Assembly: GCA_036521075.1 (NCBI GenBank)
Contig: DATDIL010000187.1
Span: 1-64,000, forward strand
Reading direction: 5' to 3'
DNA length: 64,000 bases
From: DAIDKA01 sp036521075
GTDB taxonomy: Bacteria > Pseudomonadota > Gammaproteobacteria > Steroidobacterales > Steroidobacteraceae
Shown here: positions 35,883 through 44,188 of the stretch, piece by piece
How positions within the stretch are numbered: the stretch's first letter is position 1
Layout of the letters: each line of letters opens with the position of its first letter
Program-made: the position numbers and the translations under genes
The notes under the pieces: generated by a model
Told to the model about the DNA's origin: nothing
Database searches by the model: none
The model's input: the letters and a program-made list of their open reading frames with translations, nothing else

Positions 35883-37016
35883 CTAGCGCACCAGCAATTT
35901 CAGTGGTCGCGAGGATGATGCGCCGGGACGCGCAGGCTGGTCACTGATTTTTTTTCGTAGCAATGCGCACGGCTTTTCAATCGCGAGGTAGATCGCCAAT
36001 GCTGCAACGAAGGATGCAGTCAGTGCGATGGCGGCGTGTTGCCATTGGTGCACGAATGGCCACAAGCGTATGGTGGCCCTGAGAGACACGTCATGTACCA
36101 GATAGAGCGAATAGGACAGGGTCCCGATGAAAACAACGGGCCGGCAATTCAGGACTTTGAACGGCAGCCAATCATGAAACCGCACCGCGGCAATGAAGAT
36201 CACATTCAGCGCCAGACCCTGGAGCGAAAAGCTCACGGTATTCTGGAATACCGGATTATCGTAGAGCACACACCCCAATAGCCCCGCCACGGCTGCCGGC
36301 AAAAAGATGTACTTCCATCTGCCGGATCCCAGCGAAGGGTCGCCGACGTGATCAACATATGGATTGTTCCAGACGGCCAGCGCACAGCCGAACAGGATAG
36401 AATCGATCCGCGTGTCCGTGGCGGGATAGATTCGGTTGATGTCGAAGTGCCAGTGGAAGACGAGCACGCATCGCCACGCAAGACTCGCGGCACACAATCC
36501 CCACAGGATCCACGCCCGGTGGGGTCGGCAGAGCAGCCATTTCTGCATCGCCATGAACAGGAGGGGAAACAGCAGGTAGAAATGTTCCTCCACCGCAAGC
36601 GACCACGCTACTCCGATCCCGGGAACTACCGGATGCACGCCGCCGTAGAAACTGTAGTAAGCAAAATAGAAGAACAGCTCGGCAATCAACGAGGACGCGT
36701 AGACGGTGCCTGGCGGATATAGAATCAGGCCAATCGCCGTCGCACCCAGCGCCACGACATAGAAAGGTGGCAGCACCCGCAATGCGCGCCGCAGCCAAAA
36801 ATACGCGATGTTCACCGAACCCTTCGTCTCGTATTCCAGACGCAGCAGCGTCGTGATCAGGAACCCGCTCAGAAAGAAAAAGACGTTGACGCCGAAAGCA
36901 CCAATCTCCTGGCGCGCGTAACCGGCGTGCGCGGCGAACACCAGCATCAGGCTCGCAGCGCGAATGCCGTCGAGCGAGGGAATGCGCTTTGCGGCTGCGC
37001 GAGACGCTGACATCAT
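35883..37016 (-). CDS. Membrane acyltransferase 3 family protein (second copy)
   Basis: The 377-residue product starts MMSASRAAAKRIPSLDGIRAASLMLVFAAHAG; DGIRA and the His of AAHAG are the family's N-terminal motif. FFFLSGFLITTLL and AVEEHFYLLFPLL follow, and about ten TM helices are visible. The tail after residue 345 is cytoplasmic and basic. It overlaps the HprK-like gene by ATGA and abuts the glycosyltransferase gene. It would O-acylate a sugar or lipid in the inner membrane. Its sequence is only distantly like the first acyltransferase, so they are not a recent duplicate. Confidence 0.88.
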   Translation of the reverse strand: MMSASRAAAKRIPSLDGIRAASLMLVFAAHAGYARQEIGAFGVNVFFFLSGFLITTLLRLEYETKGSVNIAYFWLRRALRVLPPFYVVALGATAIGLILYPPGTVYASSLIAELFFYFAYYSFYGGVHPVVPGIGVAWSLAVEEHFYLLFPLLFMAMQKWLLCRPHRAWILWGLCAASLAWRCVLVFHWHFDINRIYPATDTRIDSILFGCALAVWNNPYVDHVGDPSLGSGRWKYIFLPAAVAGLLGCVLYDNPVFQNTVSFSLQGLALNVIFIAAVRFHDWLPFKVLNCRPVVFIGTLSYSLYLVHDVSLRATIRLWPFVHQWQHAAIALTASFVAALAIYLAIEKPCALLRKKISDQPARPGASSSRPLKLLVR

Positions 37017-37972
37017 TTCGCATCCGCCAGCAGTTCATGCAGCCGCTCGGCGCCCTCCTGCGGGTGCTGCCCACGACGCAGCTCATAGCCACCGAGCTGC
37101 CGCACATTGGACGCAAACTGCCTCCAATGAGGCTGGGCCGCGGCGTAGGGCTGGGCGGCGAGCAATCTGGCATGTGTGTCGGCGCCGGATAGCGGCCTGA
37201 GCAAGGTTCTGCCACCGGCGCGGGGCGACAGAAACACCGCTGCTGCAAGTCGCGGCGGACGGGCGGCCAGGCGATACTCCTTGCGGCGTAGATCGACCTC
37301 GAATTTGTGCACGCCGCTGCGGCGTTGGATGCTGGGGGAGGCGCGGATGCGCCCGGCCGCGCGTTTCGACAGCCAGCGCAGGGTGTCCGGGCGGACATGG
37401 AGGAAATTGGCGACGCCGGTGGCCTGCAGGTCCTTTGCCGTCACGAATACGGCATCCTCGGACACGAAATCCAACTGCCGCAGCAGGCAGTGCAGCGACA
37501 GGGTGGATTTCCCGGCACCGCTTTCTCCCATCAGCAGCACGCCGCGGTCATTCAGGCTCACGCAGGCCGCGTGCAGCGGGATCAGTTGCTGTGCGCGGGC
37601 CGCGAGCGTGAATACCGCAAATTCAATCAGCTCGTAGCGCGCATGGTAGGGATGCGCGAGCATCTCGCGTGAGACCACCACCAGCGCCCCGCCCTGATCG
37701 GGCGCGAGCGCCACGAAGCTTGAAGGACCGGCGACCGCGCCGAGGAATCCGGCGCCGCCCATGAGGGTGAGTTCGGGAGGATCCGTGCGCGAACGCGCCG
37801 GTGCCGCCGACTCGTTCAGCACCAGACGCACGTTCAGGTGCGGGGACGGCCCCGACAACTTGTGTTCGGGAAGATCGCGATAGGCCCAGTGCACGAGACG
37901 CAGCAGCTCGGCACTGCCACTTTCGAAGTGAAAACGACCGCCCAGCAGCTGTCGCGACACGCGGGCCCGCAC
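37013..37972 (-). CDS. HprK-related kinase (HPr kinase/phosphorylase C-terminal-like)
   Basis: The clear similarity is a P-loop kinase of the HprK type: IPLHAACVSLNDRGVLLMGESGAGKST (Walker A at about 149-157 from GTG 37972), then DFVSEDAVFV. It then has a region where HprK carries its capping loops. I use GTG 37972 (319 residues), the first start after the radical SAM stop; the frame stays open upstream into that gene. No ptsH, ptsI or EIIA gene is present. HprK-like orphans of this kind occur with PqqD-like proteins and PF14907 nucleotidyltransferases in peptide or exopolysaccharide clusters. Here the nucleotidyltransferase is present but PqqD is not. The substrate is unknown. Confidence 0.75.
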   Translation of the reverse strand: MRARVSRQLLGGRFHFESGSAELLRLVHWAYRDLPEHKLSGPSPHLNVRLVLNESAAPARSRTDPPELTLMGGAGFLGAVAGPSSFVALAPDQGGALVVVSREMLAHPYHARYELIEFAVFTLAARAQQLIPLHAACVSLNDRGVLLMGESGAGKSTLSLHCLLRQLDFVSEDAVFVTAKDLQATGVANFLHVRPDTLRWLSKRAAGRIRASPSIQRRSGVHKFEVDLRRKEYRLAARPPRLAAAVFLSPRAGGRTLLRPLSGADTHARLLAAQPYAAAQPHWRQFASNVRQLGGYELRRGQHPQEGAERLHELLADAK

Positions 37973-38022
37973 CCGTTCGCGTTCGGCGAATGGATCAGGA
38001 TGCGGATCCGGGCTCCGCGCCC

Positions 38023-39537
38023 CTACAGACCGGAGACGCGCGGGTCCCACAAACGTATGAAGCGCTGCGACGCGTCCAGTTCCCACGGCCGCCCGTAGCG
38101 TCGGAAGCGATAGCGCCACGATGCCAGGGCGCTCAGTGCGGATTTGCCCCACAGCGGTGAGCGCACATCAGTGATGGTGGGAAAACGGCAGCCGAGCACG
38201 GTGGTGAAGTCCTTGATCCGCTGCCGTAACTGCGGGCTGATCCACGGGGTGTTGGTATGACACCAATACTCGACCCACGATTGCTCGGCCCAGTGCCGTG
38301 CCGTGGCGGGAAACTGCAGCGGCTGCCCGTCCGCCCTGCGCAAATTGGCGACCGAGCGCTCGACGTGGGGATTGCTGCTGCCCGGGGCTGGCGGCAGCGG
38401 TGCGTAGATGTACAGCATGATCTCCGTGCGCGGATGCACGCGCTTGATCTGGCGAATGAACTCAAACGTCCGCTCGGTTTCGCCCTCCGGGTCCTGCGGC
38501 GGCGCCAGCATGAAGGACAGCTCGGGGATGACGCCATTGCTGCGGCACTTTTCCACGACGTCCAGGGTCTGATCGGTCTTCGTCCCCTTGCGGATATCGT
38601 GCAGCAGCCAGTCGCTCGGCGACTCGGCGCCGATATAGGCCATGCTCAGACGGCTTTTACGCACCAGCGCCCAGCCCTGCGCCGACAAATTCAGCAAGGC
38701 ATCGGAGCGCGCGAAGCACCACCAGGGCAGTTGCATGGCTGCGAGCACCTCGAGCAGCGGCAGCGTGTCTTCTTCGCGGTCGAAGAAGTTGTGATCGTAG
38801 AACTGGACGGAATCGGCGCCTAAATCATCGCGCAGGTAGCGCAGATCCCGATGCAGGCGCTGCGCCGGTGGCAGCGCCGTGCGTCCGCGGAACATTGCCG
38901 CCACGCCGCAGAAGGTGCAGCGGAAACGGCAGCCAAGGGCTGCCTGATACCCGGCGGTGCGCTGCCCCAGGTAGGTGCGGCCCAGGTAGCGGCGCGGATT
39001 TCCCAGCCGTTCGAAGGGCAGTTCGCGCGCCAGTCCGGCCGCCGAGAACGGGCGATTGCGGTTGTGGATGACCCGCTCGCCGGCGCGCCATGACAGCCCG
39101 GCGATGCCCGGCAATGACTCCATGCGGCCCTCGAACAGCGCATCCAGCAGCTCGATGAAGGTCTGCTCACCCTGCCCGCGGATGGCGTAATCGACGAATG
39201 CCTCCTCGAGGCAGGCGGCAGCGCAGATCGTGGGAAAGTGTCCGCCCCAGATGATGGTGACGCTGGGGAAACGCGCCCGCACCGCCTGCGACACGGCGAT
39301 GGCGGTGCGCAGCTGCGGACCGCCCATCACGCTCACACCGACGACATCGACAGTTCCGGAATCGATCAGAGCCAGCGCCGAGGAGACGAAGTCCCGGTCC
39401 ACGTTGCCGTCGAGAATGGTCGAGCTGTAACGGCCGTCGAGGGCCGCTGATAGATTGAGGGCGGCCAGTGGAAAGCGCGCACTGCGTCGCGAGGTGATCG
39501 TCGGGTTGACGAGCAGGACGTGCCCTAGGTTCGGCAC
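38023..39537 (-). CDS. Cobalamin-binding-type radical SAM enzyme (third of three)
   Basis: The 504-residue product begins at GTG 39537, overlapping the preceding radical SAM gene by 13 bases. The B12-type domain has VLLVNPTITSRRSARFPLAAL, VVGVSVMGGPQL, IIWGGHFPTICA and IRGQGEQTFIEL. The cluster motif is GCRFRCTFC (about residues 204-212), followed by FYDHNFFDREED and YIGAESPSDWLL. Its linker and C-terminal part differ from the other two enzymes, so it probably catalyses a different step. C-terminal residues 430-504 are Arg/Trp-rich and family-unspecific. Methylation or C-C bond chemistry is typical of the superfamily. Confidence 0.88.
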   Translation of the reverse strand: MPNLGHVLLVNPTITSRRSARFPLAALNLSAALDGRYSSTILDGNVDRDFVSSALALIDSGTVDVVGVSVMGGPQLRTAIAVSQAVRARFPSVTIIWGGHFPTICAAACLEEAFVDYAIRGQGEQTFIELLDALFEGRMESLPGIAGLSWRAGERVIHNRNRPFSAAGLARELPFERLGNPRRYLGRTYLGQRTAGYQAALGCRFRCTFCGVAAMFRGRTALPPAQRLHRDLRYLRDDLGADSVQFYDHNFFDREEDTLPLLEVLAAMQLPWWCFARSDALLNLSAQGWALVRKSRLSMAYIGAESPSDWLLHDIRKGTKTDQTLDVVEKCRSNGVIPELSFMLAPPQDPEGETERTFEFIRQIKRVHPRTEIMLYIYAPLPPAPGSSNPHVERSVANLRRADGQPLQFPATARHWAEQSWVEYWCHTNTPWISPQLRQRIKDFTTVLGCRFPTITDVRSPLWGKSALSALASWRYRFRRYGRPWELDASQRFIRLWDPRVSGL

Positions 39538-40958
39538 TCGCCCTCCCGCGCGACGAGGCTCTGCCAGGACCGACGCAGCTGCTGGCGAGCCGGCTCACGA
39601 TCGGCGCTGGCGCCGTTGCACTGCAGCTTCACCTGTTCGTGCAGCAGATCGCGCACGGCCCGGTAGAACTCCGAGCCGTACGTGCCCCGAAACATCATGG
39701 CCAGGTCACTGCTGTCCTGCCAATGGGTCTTGGGCCCCAACTGCGCCTTGACCTGTTCGTAGAATGCGGTGCCGGGCAGCGGATAGGATACGCTGATGCC
39801 GATATCATCCGGACGGGCCGTGTCGATGAGTTCGCGAGTGGCGAGGATGTCTTCCAACTGCTCGCCGAGGTAACCGAGCTGGATGAAAAAACCAACACGG
39901 ATACCTGCGGCCTTCAGCCGTGCGCGCGCGGTGTGAATCTCGGCCACCTGCACGCCCTTGTTCATGGCATCCAGGACCCGCTGACTGCCGCTTTCGGCGC
40001 CCAGCCATACCTCCTGGCAACCCGCCTCGCGCAGCGCGGCCGCCATGCCGGGGCTGATGAGGTCGGCACGCGATTGGATGGTGAACGGGACGGCGCCGCC
40101 ACCGGCACGGGTCGCGCGCGCGAATGCCTGCACCCAGTCCGTGCGGAAGCCGAATATGTCGTCCGCGAACCAGATATGGTCCGGCCCGAAGTGCTGTTTC
40201 AGATGCAGCATCTCCGCGGCGACCGCATCCGCTTCGCGCTGCAGATAGCGGTTTCCCCAGATCGGTTTGGCGCACCACGCGCAGCGGAAGGAGCAGCCGC
40301 GTGAGGCGGCCATGTTGAGACTGAAGTAGCCGTGCGCCGCCTGCCACGCGCGGCGGTAGCGTTGCATGTCGACCAGGTCCCACGCCGGCAGGGCGGGCTG
40401 GCTCGCATCGAGCCCGCGTGCGGCCACGGAGCCGCGTGCCTTGCGGCCCGCAACTGGGGCGATTCCGGATATGCCTGCGATGAGATGCTCCCGACTGAGC
40501 GTTGGATTGGCGTCAAGCCGCTGCACCAGTTGCGCCAGCGCCTCCAGGCCCTCCCCGGCGAGCACGGCATCCGCGCCGGCGCTGAGGTACGGACCCGGCG
40601 CATCACTGGCATCGGAGCCGGCCACGATGACGCGTGCGCCGCGTGCGCATGCCGCGCGGATCATGGCGCAAGCGGCCTGGCGCATCGCACCGAGGCACAT
40701 CTTGCTCAGGAAATTGAAGTTGTCCTCATAGACGACGAGCAGCTGCGGTGCGTGATACTGCAGGCAACGCGCGTATTCCTCCAGGCCCTCGGCCAGCATG
40801 GCGTCGAACAGCGCCACCTGATGGCCGCTCCGCCGCAGCAGCGCCGCCACCTGCAGCGTGGCAAGCGGCGGGTAGGGCTTGGCACGCTGGAACTGCTTCG
40901 GATCGAAGCGCAGAAAGTAGGAATGACCCACCAGAATGGACAGCATCTGAAAACCCAC
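39525..40958 (-). CDS. Cobalamin-binding-type radical SAM enzyme (second of three)
   Basis: The 477-residue product starts at GTG 40958 or, more conservatively, ATG 40946 (MLSILVGHSYFLRFD). The N-terminal domain (PYPPLATLQVAALLRRSGH, VIVAGSDASDAPG, AVLAGEGLEAL) and the core (SRGCSFRCAWCAKPIWGN, WFADDIFGFRTDW, LGAESGSQRVLDAMNKG) closely follow the radical SAM at 31198-32586, including the GHSYFL/HGYFLF opening. The two probably act on related substrates. CxxxCxxC is CSFRCAWC at about residues 221-228. It is in the same frame as the nucleotidyltransferase gene, separated from it by one TGA and 16 codons. Confidence 0.88.
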   Translation of the reverse strand: MGFQMLSILVGHSYFLRFDPKQFQRAKPYPPLATLQVAALLRRSGHQVALFDAMLAEGLEEYARCLQYHAPQLLVVYEDNFNFLSKMCLGAMRQAACAMIRAACARGARVIVAGSDASDAPGPYLSAGADAVLAGEGLEALAQLVQRLDANPTLSREHLIAGISGIAPVAGRKARGSVAARGLDASQPALPAWDLVDMQRYRRAWQAAHGYFSLNMAASRGCSFRCAWCAKPIWGNRYLQREADAVAAEMLHLKQHFGPDHIWFADDIFGFRTDWVQAFARATRAGGGAVPFTIQSRADLISPGMAAALREAGCQEVWLGAESGSQRVLDAMNKGVQVAEIHTARARLKAAGIRVGFFIQLGYLGEQLEDILATRELIDTARPDDIGISVSYPLPGTAFYEQVKAQLGPKTHWQDSSDLAMMFRGTYGSEFYRAVRDLLHEQVKLQCNGASADREPARQQLRRSWQSLVAREGECRT

Positions 40959-40975
40959 GCAAAACGGAAGGCCAG

Positions 40976-40990
40976 TGATTGAGTACCCCC
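40976..40990 (-). repeat. Repeated junction motif GGGTACTYAMYC (copy 1)
   Basis: Leftward GGGGGTACTCAATCA between the nucleotidyltransferase and radical SAM genes. Near-identical elements occur in the two other non-overlapping junctions of this operon, at 42236-42250 and 44091-44105. Confidence 0.35.
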
Positions 40991-41006
40991 GGGGTGGGCG
41001 AATGGT

Positions 41007-42230
41007 TCAGCTCTGCAGGGGATTCTCCAGGACCGCCTGCACGATATACATGGCAGCTTGCCGCGGCGGCCGGCTGACCAGCCATTGGAGTGCGCGACGG
41101 CCCTGCGACAGGTGCGACCAGCTGCGCTGGACCGCCCATTGCTCGGCAGCAGTGACGCGCCGCGCGGCGCGTTGTTCGGCGCCAGGAACGATGCGCTGGC
41201 GCACATAGCGCAACCGTTCGCCCAGCGAGGTGCACCAGGGCATTCCGGGGAAGGCGCAAATGGCCAGCGAGACGTAGGACATTTGCGTAAGCGTCGCGCG
41301 CCGACACAGGCGCCGCAACGCCCACGGGCAGTTGGCACGCAATTCGGCGAGCACGTGGAGGGGTACCAGCCCGGGCTGATAGCGGGTCAGCAGCTCCAGC
41401 GGCGGCAATGCCCACCAAGGTGCGCTCGGCGCGGGCGCAGCGGCCAACAGCTCTTCCCAGTCTTCGCAGGTCGCCCTTGCGGCAAGTCGCGCAATGTCAT
41501 GCAAATGCATGAGCCGTAATGCACGTGTGCTCATGTTGCCCGCGGCGTGCAATAGCAGGTGCAGCAGCAGCGCGTTGTTCGAAGGATAGGGATTGAGTCC
41601 GGGCTTGGGGTGCGGCGGAAGAATCCATGGGGTGATGGCGGTCTCGGTGAGCGGCATGCGTTCGGCGATGCGCGTGTGCAGTTCGACCTTGACCGGATAG
41701 TCCTCATGCTCTCCCACCGGAAGGGCCGCCGTCGCGGCGTACTGAGCGGGTTCGAAGACCTGATGTTTCCAGGTCGCGGCGGTTTGCCGATAGCCCAGCG
41801 CCGCCAGCATTTCGGCCGCGCGCCGCGCATCGGCGGTCCGCACCAGCAGATCGATGTCGGCCATCGGCCGCTCTCCGGCCGAATACACCCCCAGGGCGTG
41901 CAGCGCCGCCCCCTTGAGTGCCACGACGGCAAGCCCCCGGGAGGTGGCTCGAGCATCGATATCGTTCAGCGCTGCGGCGATGCGGCGGTACCGAAGATGG
42001 GTCTGGTGGCGCTGCTCGCGCACGAACGCCTGCCAGCTCGCGGGGCCGGACCACCGCAAGGTGCTCGCCAATAGCGGGGTTATCCCATGCAGCACCGCCG
42101 CGGCGCGCGCCATCTGCCACTCGAAATCGCTCCAGGCAGGAGCACTTGACCGTGGCCTCGCCAGCTCGGCGGCAAAGCGCTCGGTGGCGGCCGACAGGCC
42201 CATTGCGATCAATTCAGGTGCCGGCAGCAT
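41007..42230 (-). CDS. Nucleotidyltransferase-fold protein (PF14907-like)
   Basis: The 407-residue product resembles the uncharacterised nucleotidyltransferases found beside HprK-like kinases and PqqD proteins. Its start region (AAAVLHGITPLLASTL) and the core VVALKGAALHALGVYSAGERPMADIDLLVR (about 110-140) show the G-x-A-L and DxD pattern (DIDLLV) of the polymerase-beta fold. HTRIAERMP and LLHLLLHAAGN follow. It would transfer a nucleotidyl group to a protein or small molecule; no substrate is known for the family. It sits between a methyltransferase and a radical SAM gene, all leftward. Confidence 0.75.
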   Translation of the reverse strand: MLPAPELIAMGLSAATERFAAELARPRSSAPAWSDFEWQMARAAAVLHGITPLLASTLRWSGPASWQAFVREQRHQTHLRYRRIAAALNDIDARATSRGLAVVALKGAALHALGVYSAGERPMADIDLLVRTADARRAAEMLAALGYRQTAATWKHQVFEPAQYAATAALPVGEHEDYPVKVELHTRIAERMPLTETAITPWILPPHPKPGLNPYPSNNALLLHLLLHAAGNMSTRALRLMHLHDIARLAARATCEDWEELLAAAPAPSAPWWALPPLELLTRYQPGLVPLHVLAELRANCPWALRRLCRRATLTQMSYVSLAICAFPGMPWCTSLGERLRYVRQRIVPGAEQRAARRVTAAEQWAVQRSWSHLSQGRRALQWLVSRPPRQAAMYIVQAVLENPLQS

Positions 42231-42235
42231 TGTGT

Positions 42236-42250
42236 GGGTGAGTACCCCGG
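42236..42250 (-). repeat. Repeated junction motif GGGTACTYAMYC (copy 2)
   Basis: Leftward CGGGGTACTCACCCA lies five bases before the ATG of the nucleotidyltransferase gene. Compare with 40976-40990 and 44091-44105. Confidence 0.35.
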
Positions 42251-42277
42251 CGTTGCCGCTTCGGTTCTACGCCACGC

Positions 42278-42949
42278 TCAGCGCGTCTTGCGCATTCTGA
42301 AAACAATGGCCACGGGCGCCTGCAGGGCCCGGGGATCGAACCGCTGCCCGGCCACGATGTCATCGGCATTCAGCTGCGGCTCGATGACCTCCTCGATGCA
42401 CAGACCGGCCGACTTGCTGGCGGCATGCCAGTGCGAGTAACGATGCGTCGTGTAGCGCACCGCGTAGCGCTGATCGTCGACCGTGAAGGTCCGTTTCCAT
42501 CCCAGGGCATCGGCGCTGGGATGAAAATCACTGCACAGCAACGTCCCCGAGTCGTTGAGTACGCGGGCAAGTTCTCCCAAGGCACGACGCAGGTCGGCGA
42601 CATGACCCAGTGTCAATGCGCACACCACCACGTCTGCCCAGCCATCGACGACCGGCACGCTGGTAACCGAGCCTCGGGTAACCGGCAGATCCAGCGCGCT
42701 GGCCCGTCCCAGCATCTGCCCCGACGGGTCGACGCCGAGCAAAGTCGCGCCTCGTTGCCGGGCATGCAGCAGGTAGCGGCCGCTGCCGCATCCGACATCC
42801 AGCACGCGTAATCCCGTCAGCGACGGTGGCAACAAGGCCAGCATGGCGCGCTCTTCGGCAAGCATGAAGGGGTTATGGGCATGCGCCGGATAGCTCGCCG
42901 CCCACAGCGCGTAGCCTTCAATCGGATCAAGTTCCCGCGGCTCGTTCAT
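42278..42949 (-). CDS. SAM-dependent methyltransferase (type 11)
   Basis: ATG 42949, overlapping the amidohydrolase stop by ATGA, gives 223 residues; longer frames are inside that gene. Motif I is VLDVGCGSGRYLLHA (about 50-64), followed by LLGVDPSGQMLGRA, WADVVVCALTLGHVADL and LLCSDFHPS. It has the compact Rossmann core of UbiE/BioC-like enzymes and a C-terminal cap (HRYSHWHAASKSAGL). It is unlike the methyltransferase of the rightward arm outside the core motifs. It probably methylates an intermediate of the cluster. Confidence 0.85.
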   Translation of the reverse strand: MNEPRELDPIEGYALWAASYPAHAHNPFMLAEERAMLALLPPSLTGLRVLDVGCGSGRYLLHARQRGATLLGVDPSGQMLGRASALDLPVTRGSVTSVPVVDGWADVVVCALTLGHVADLRRALGELARVLNDSGTLLCSDFHPSADALGWKRTFTVDDQRYAVRYTTHRYSHWHAASKSAGLCIEEVIEPQLNADDIVAGQRFDPRALQAPVAIVFRMRKTR

Positions 42950-44088
42950 TGCACGGTGAGTCCCGGCTCGAGCGGCCAGGTCGGTACGCCGCGGTGCGAC
43001 AGCGCGTCGCTGCGGCACAGTTTCGGTTGTCCATCGAGCAGTACTGCGGTGCACGCTATGCCGAGGCTGACGAACCAGTCCTTGAAGTCCGGGTCGGTAA
43101 TGAAGGGTTCGCCACCGCGTACCACCGCGCGCAGCTGCGCGCGCTGCAAGCCGAGGAAGGCGCCGAACGGATCCGTGGCACGCTCACGAACGATGATGCA
43201 ATCCGCGCCTTCGCTGGTGCGCAGCAGCCGCAGCGCACGTTCGGTCACCAGCTGCAGCAGCTCCCGCGGCGAGAAATCGCTGTGCGCGGCCGCAACCTCG
43301 AGTTCTGCCAGCAGGTCACGCGCTCCGGTAAGGCGCGAATCGGTGCCCAATGCCAGGCAACCCGCATCGAACAGTGCGCGCAGGCGGCGCGGGGTGATGG
43401 TTTGCCCAAGCAGCGAAAGATTGCTGGACGGACACCACACCACACCGGCACCGGCGCGCAGTACGTCCACCACATCGGCATCGCCCAGCCCCACGGCATG
43501 AATCAGTACGGTATTGCCGCTTAAGCATCCCAGTCGCCGCAACTCCTGCAGCTCGCCGGCCGCGAGCGCATCGATTCCTTCGGCAAGATGGATGAACCAC
43601 GGGACCTGGGGCGGTGCGGCGCAAAAACTCGCGACCACGTTTGGTCCGTAATCCAGGTGCAGCGAGTGCGCCCAGGTGTACGGCTGGGACACGCGCACCG
43701 GAAAGCTGGTCACATCGAACGTGTCATGCGCCGGATCGTGGTGCATCACGGTCGTGGCCCCGCACAAGGCGTTCTTGAGCCCACCATGCCACAGACGCGC
43801 GCGCAGGGGCCTGGACAAGGCCGCCTTGACCGCCGCATCGCCGAAATGATTGCGGAAGGCCGCGGCCCATTCGTAACTGTTGCGAAAGGGGGTCGTCAGC
43901 GGCAACGGCGGGACGCCGTTCTGGTGCAAATGGTCATGGGCGTTGACCAGGCCGGGCAATACCACGTGGTCGCGCAGCTCGAACTGGAATGTCTGGGTGG
44001 GTCTGGCGGGGGATGCCAGATACAGATCGCGCGCGACGACGCTGCCATCGGCCGGACAGGCAACGGATACATTACGCAGGACCACCAC
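42946..44088 (-). CDS. Amidohydrolase-family metal-dependent deaminase/hydrolase
   Basis: I take GTG 44088 as start (380 residues; GTG 44085 equally possible). Earlier codons of the long frame fall in the divergent promoter region. The metal-site pattern of the TRZ/ATZ/cytosine deaminase group is visible: HxH in NAHDHLHQNG, a His in WFIHLAEGIDAL, a His in TVLIHAVGL, and the Asp in LGTDSRLTG. A later segment, FGAFLGLQRAQLRAVVRGG, forms the second part of the beta-sandwich. It would deaminate or hydrolyse a heterocyclic or amide substrate. It heads the leftward arm and is translationally coupled to the methyltransferase. Confidence 0.83.
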   Translation of the reverse strand: MVVLRNVSVACPADGSVVARDLYLASPARPTQTFQFELRDHVVLPGLVNAHDHLHQNGVPPLPLTTPFRNSYEWAAAFRNHFGDAAVKAALSRPLRARLWHGGLKNALCGATTVMHHDPAHDTFDVTSFPVRVSQPYTWAHSLHLDYGPNVVASFCAAPPQVPWFIHLAEGIDALAAGELQELRRLGCLSGNTVLIHAVGLGDADVVDVLRAGAGVVWCPSSNLSLLGQTITPRRLRALFDAGCLALGTDSRLTGARDLLAELEVAAAHSDFSPRELLQLVTERALRLLRTSEGADCIIVRERATDPFGAFLGLQRAQLRAVVRGGEPFITDPDFKDWFVSLGIACTAVLLDGQPKLCRSDALSHRGVPTWPLEPGLTVQ

Positions 44089-44090
44089 AT

Positions 44091-44105
44091 CGATTAAGTA
44101 CCCTT
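44091..44105 (-). repeat. Repeated junction motif GGGTACTYAMYC (copy 3)
   Basis: Leftward AAGGGTACTTAATCG ends three bases before the amidohydrolase GTG. The 10-base core is shared with two other junctions in this operon. It could be a translation signal or a binding site. Confidence 0.35.
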
Positions 44106-44188
44106 GCGTGCCGTAAAGGTTCTCGACCCTCGCACCGCAAGTGCTTACAGTGGTGTCTTTCCGCAAGGCAGAGGGTGGAGGGTGGAGA

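Noticed and set aside
44089..44188. Precursor-peptide gene in the divergent gap of the radical SAM cluster
   Set aside because: No frame with start and a Cys/Ser/Thr-rich core was found; the gap is short and promoter-like.
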